Assembly (NCBI RefSeq): GCF_017814435.1
Contig: NZ_JAGJCB010000030.1
Span: 1-33,763, forward strand
Direction of reading: 5' to 3'
From: Mariniflexile gromovii
Lineage (GTDB): Bacteria > Bacteroidota > Bacteroidia > Flavobacteriales > Flavobacteriaceae
DNA length: 33,763 nt
In this document: piece after piece, positions 33,050 to 33,763 of the stretch
Layout of the letters: the number at the start of each line of letters is the position of its first letter
Numbering within the stretch: position 1 is the stretch's first letter
Position numbers and translations under genes: made by a program
Notes under the pieces: generated by a model
Told to the model about the DNA's origin: nothing
What the model saw: only the letters and a program-made list of their open reading frames with translations
Database searches by the model: none

Positions 33050-33532
33050 ATGAGACGATTAATGTTAATATTGATAGTTGTTTTGGGGAGTCAAACAACT
33101 ATTTCCCAAAACATAACCGAATCAGACAGTTTGCAAATTGTGACCAAAATCGATGATTGGAATAGAGGTTGGAAAGTAAAAGATGCGGAATTAGCCTGTA
33201 AATGGTATTCAGAAAATGCGGATTTTACTAATGCATTTGGGATTAATCAAATTGGACAATCAGAAATACAAAAATATCTGACCAAAGTGTTTGAATTTGA
33301 CTTTGTAATGGCTGGAATTTCTGAACAAACCACACTAAAACTCAAAAGAATAACCGACAAAGCCATATTAGTAATTTCAATAGTCGAACGGAAAGGACAG
33401 AAAACAGCTGAAAACAAAAATTTGGGAACTCGAAAAACTTCTCATTATAGATTATTTGAAAAAACTGACCAATGGAGAATTACAGCACACCTTATTTCGG
33501 ATGCAAGAAGCATTGAGACAGAAAAACACTAA
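33050..33532 (+). CDS. Exported NTF2-like protein (DUF4440/SgcJ-like)
   Basis: A 160-aa protein with a signal peptide (MRRLMLILIVVLGSQTTISQ) and one NTF2-like domain (IVTKIDDWNRGWKVKDAELACKWYSENADFTNAFG, then SEIQKYLTKVF, and a closing HYRLFEKTDQWRITAHLIS). Proteins of this type are often named SgcJ/EcaC-family or DUF4440; their ligands are unknown. It follows the DRT terminator and has no clear link to defence. It may be a passenger gene of the island. Confidence 0.82.
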   Translation: MRRLMLILIVVLGSQTTISQNITESDSLQIVTKIDDWNRGWKVKDAELACKWYSENADFTNAFGINQIGQSEIQKYLTKVFEFDFVMAGISEQTTLKLKRITDKAILVISIVERKGQKTAENKNLGTRKTSHYRLFEKTDQWRITAHLISDARSIETEKH

Positions 33533-33640
33533 AAACGTTTTTACAACAATGTATAAAAATAATTGCTACTTTTAGCTTAACCAAAGTTAGTTACTCATTT
33601 GCTTGCTTCTGATTTTCCTTCGGAAAATCCTCGCCCATAA
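33533..33640. other. Repeat-like DNA before the IS element
   Basis: An AT-rich stretch with GATTTTCC-TTC-GGAAAATC (33611-33629), an 8-bp hairpin, preceded by ACAACAATGTATAAAAATAATTGC-type sequence. I recall similar blocks between accessory genes in Bacteroidetes genomes. The block is cut off by the IS end at 33641, so its full extent is unknown. Confidence 0.35.
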
Positions 33641-33763
33641 TGAACTGCCCCCAAAAAGTTAGACACTATTTGAGGGTATTTTTATGGAAAGAAAAGTCAA
33701 GTACAATTACGATTTTAAACTTCGTTGCGTAAAGGAAGTGTTGAAAAATCATCAAACAGTAGA
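33641..33763 (+). mobile_element. IS3-family insertion sequence, left end (partial)
   Basis: The sequence TGAACTGCCCCCAAAAAGTT (33641-33660), continuing with AGACAC, matches terminal inverted repeats of IS3-family elements common in Bacteroidetes. A transposase OrfA frame starts 43 bp inside. The right end is beyond the window, so target duplication and completeness cannot be judged. Confidence 0.85.
33684..33763 (+). CDS. IS3-family transposase OrfA (5' part)
   Basis: ATG at 33684, then MERKVKYNYDFKLRCVKEVL and KNHQTV before the window ends after 26 codons. The start matches the helix-turn-helix OrfA of IS3-family elements (YDFKLRCVKEVL). In this family OrfA and OrfB are joined by a -1 frameshift; neither that site nor OrfB is visible. 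Confidence 0.82.
   Translation, partial: MERKVKYNYDFKLRCVKEVLKNHQTV

Overview
The window is AT-rich chromosomal DNA of a marine-type member of the Bacteroidota, most likely Flavobacteriaceae. The signs are promoter cores of the TTG-N20-TAnnTTTG type (clearest before purC), weak or absent Shine-Dalgarno sites, the long form of PurC, a DUF4212/VC_2705-type acetate symporter pair, a membrane-anchored TPR-HTH regulator and an IS3-family end of the kind common in this phylum. Most of the window is ordinary core genome.

Layout. (1) 1-1897: an outer-membrane beta-barrel gene and purC. (2) 1805-3825: an accessory hotspot at the 3' end of purC. The last 93 bp of purC occur four times (the native end plus three displaced copies). 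Each displaced copy directly follows an ~88-bp palindromic element. Between two of the copies sits a small GIY-YIG nuclease gene, and the array ends at a HEPN-like gene. (3) 4015-7893, minus strand: an NYN-domain protein, a cupin, an AraC regulator, and an acyltransferase overlapping a TfoX-N gene. (4) 8298-15466: an acetate uptake and activation block (DUF4212 subunit, sodium:solute symporter, a MORN-like protein, Acs) converging on a DUF294/CBS/cNMP protein and a DnaQ-type exonuclease. (5) 15607-24874: metabolic, transport and stress genes (FAH-family enzyme, zinc alcohol dehydrogenase, ABC exporter, DinB protein, MFS exporter, Crp regulator, SnoaL, YceI, zinc metallopeptidase, a RecA1-only helicase-like protein). 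(6) 24987-28588: a TPR-HTH regulator, an ECF-type sigma factor, a 58-aa protein and an MscS-family channel. (7) 28851-33763: an accessory island with period-10 and period-11 repeats, two tandem reverse transcriptases, a probable ncRNA, an NTF2-like gene and the start of an IS3-family element.

The two strongest signals are these. First, the tandem reverse transcriptases (29266-30747 and 30751-32892) fit a DRT type 3 antiphage system. Just downstream, at about 32893-33000, is a compact structured RNA candidate: a 7-bp closing stem around a GCAA-capped hairpin and a single-stranded ACACACACA tract, then a second hairpin and an intrinsic terminator. The AC tract matches what I recall of the DRT3 template RNA. 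Second, the purC-tail array has a 201-bp period (201, 622 and 201 bp between copies). All copies begin at the same purC codon, stay open to a stop codon, and differ from the native end largely by synonymous changes. This suggests successive insertions at one site inside purC, each bringing a replacement 3' end, possibly driven by a GIY-YIG nuclease. I know of no named system that this matches.
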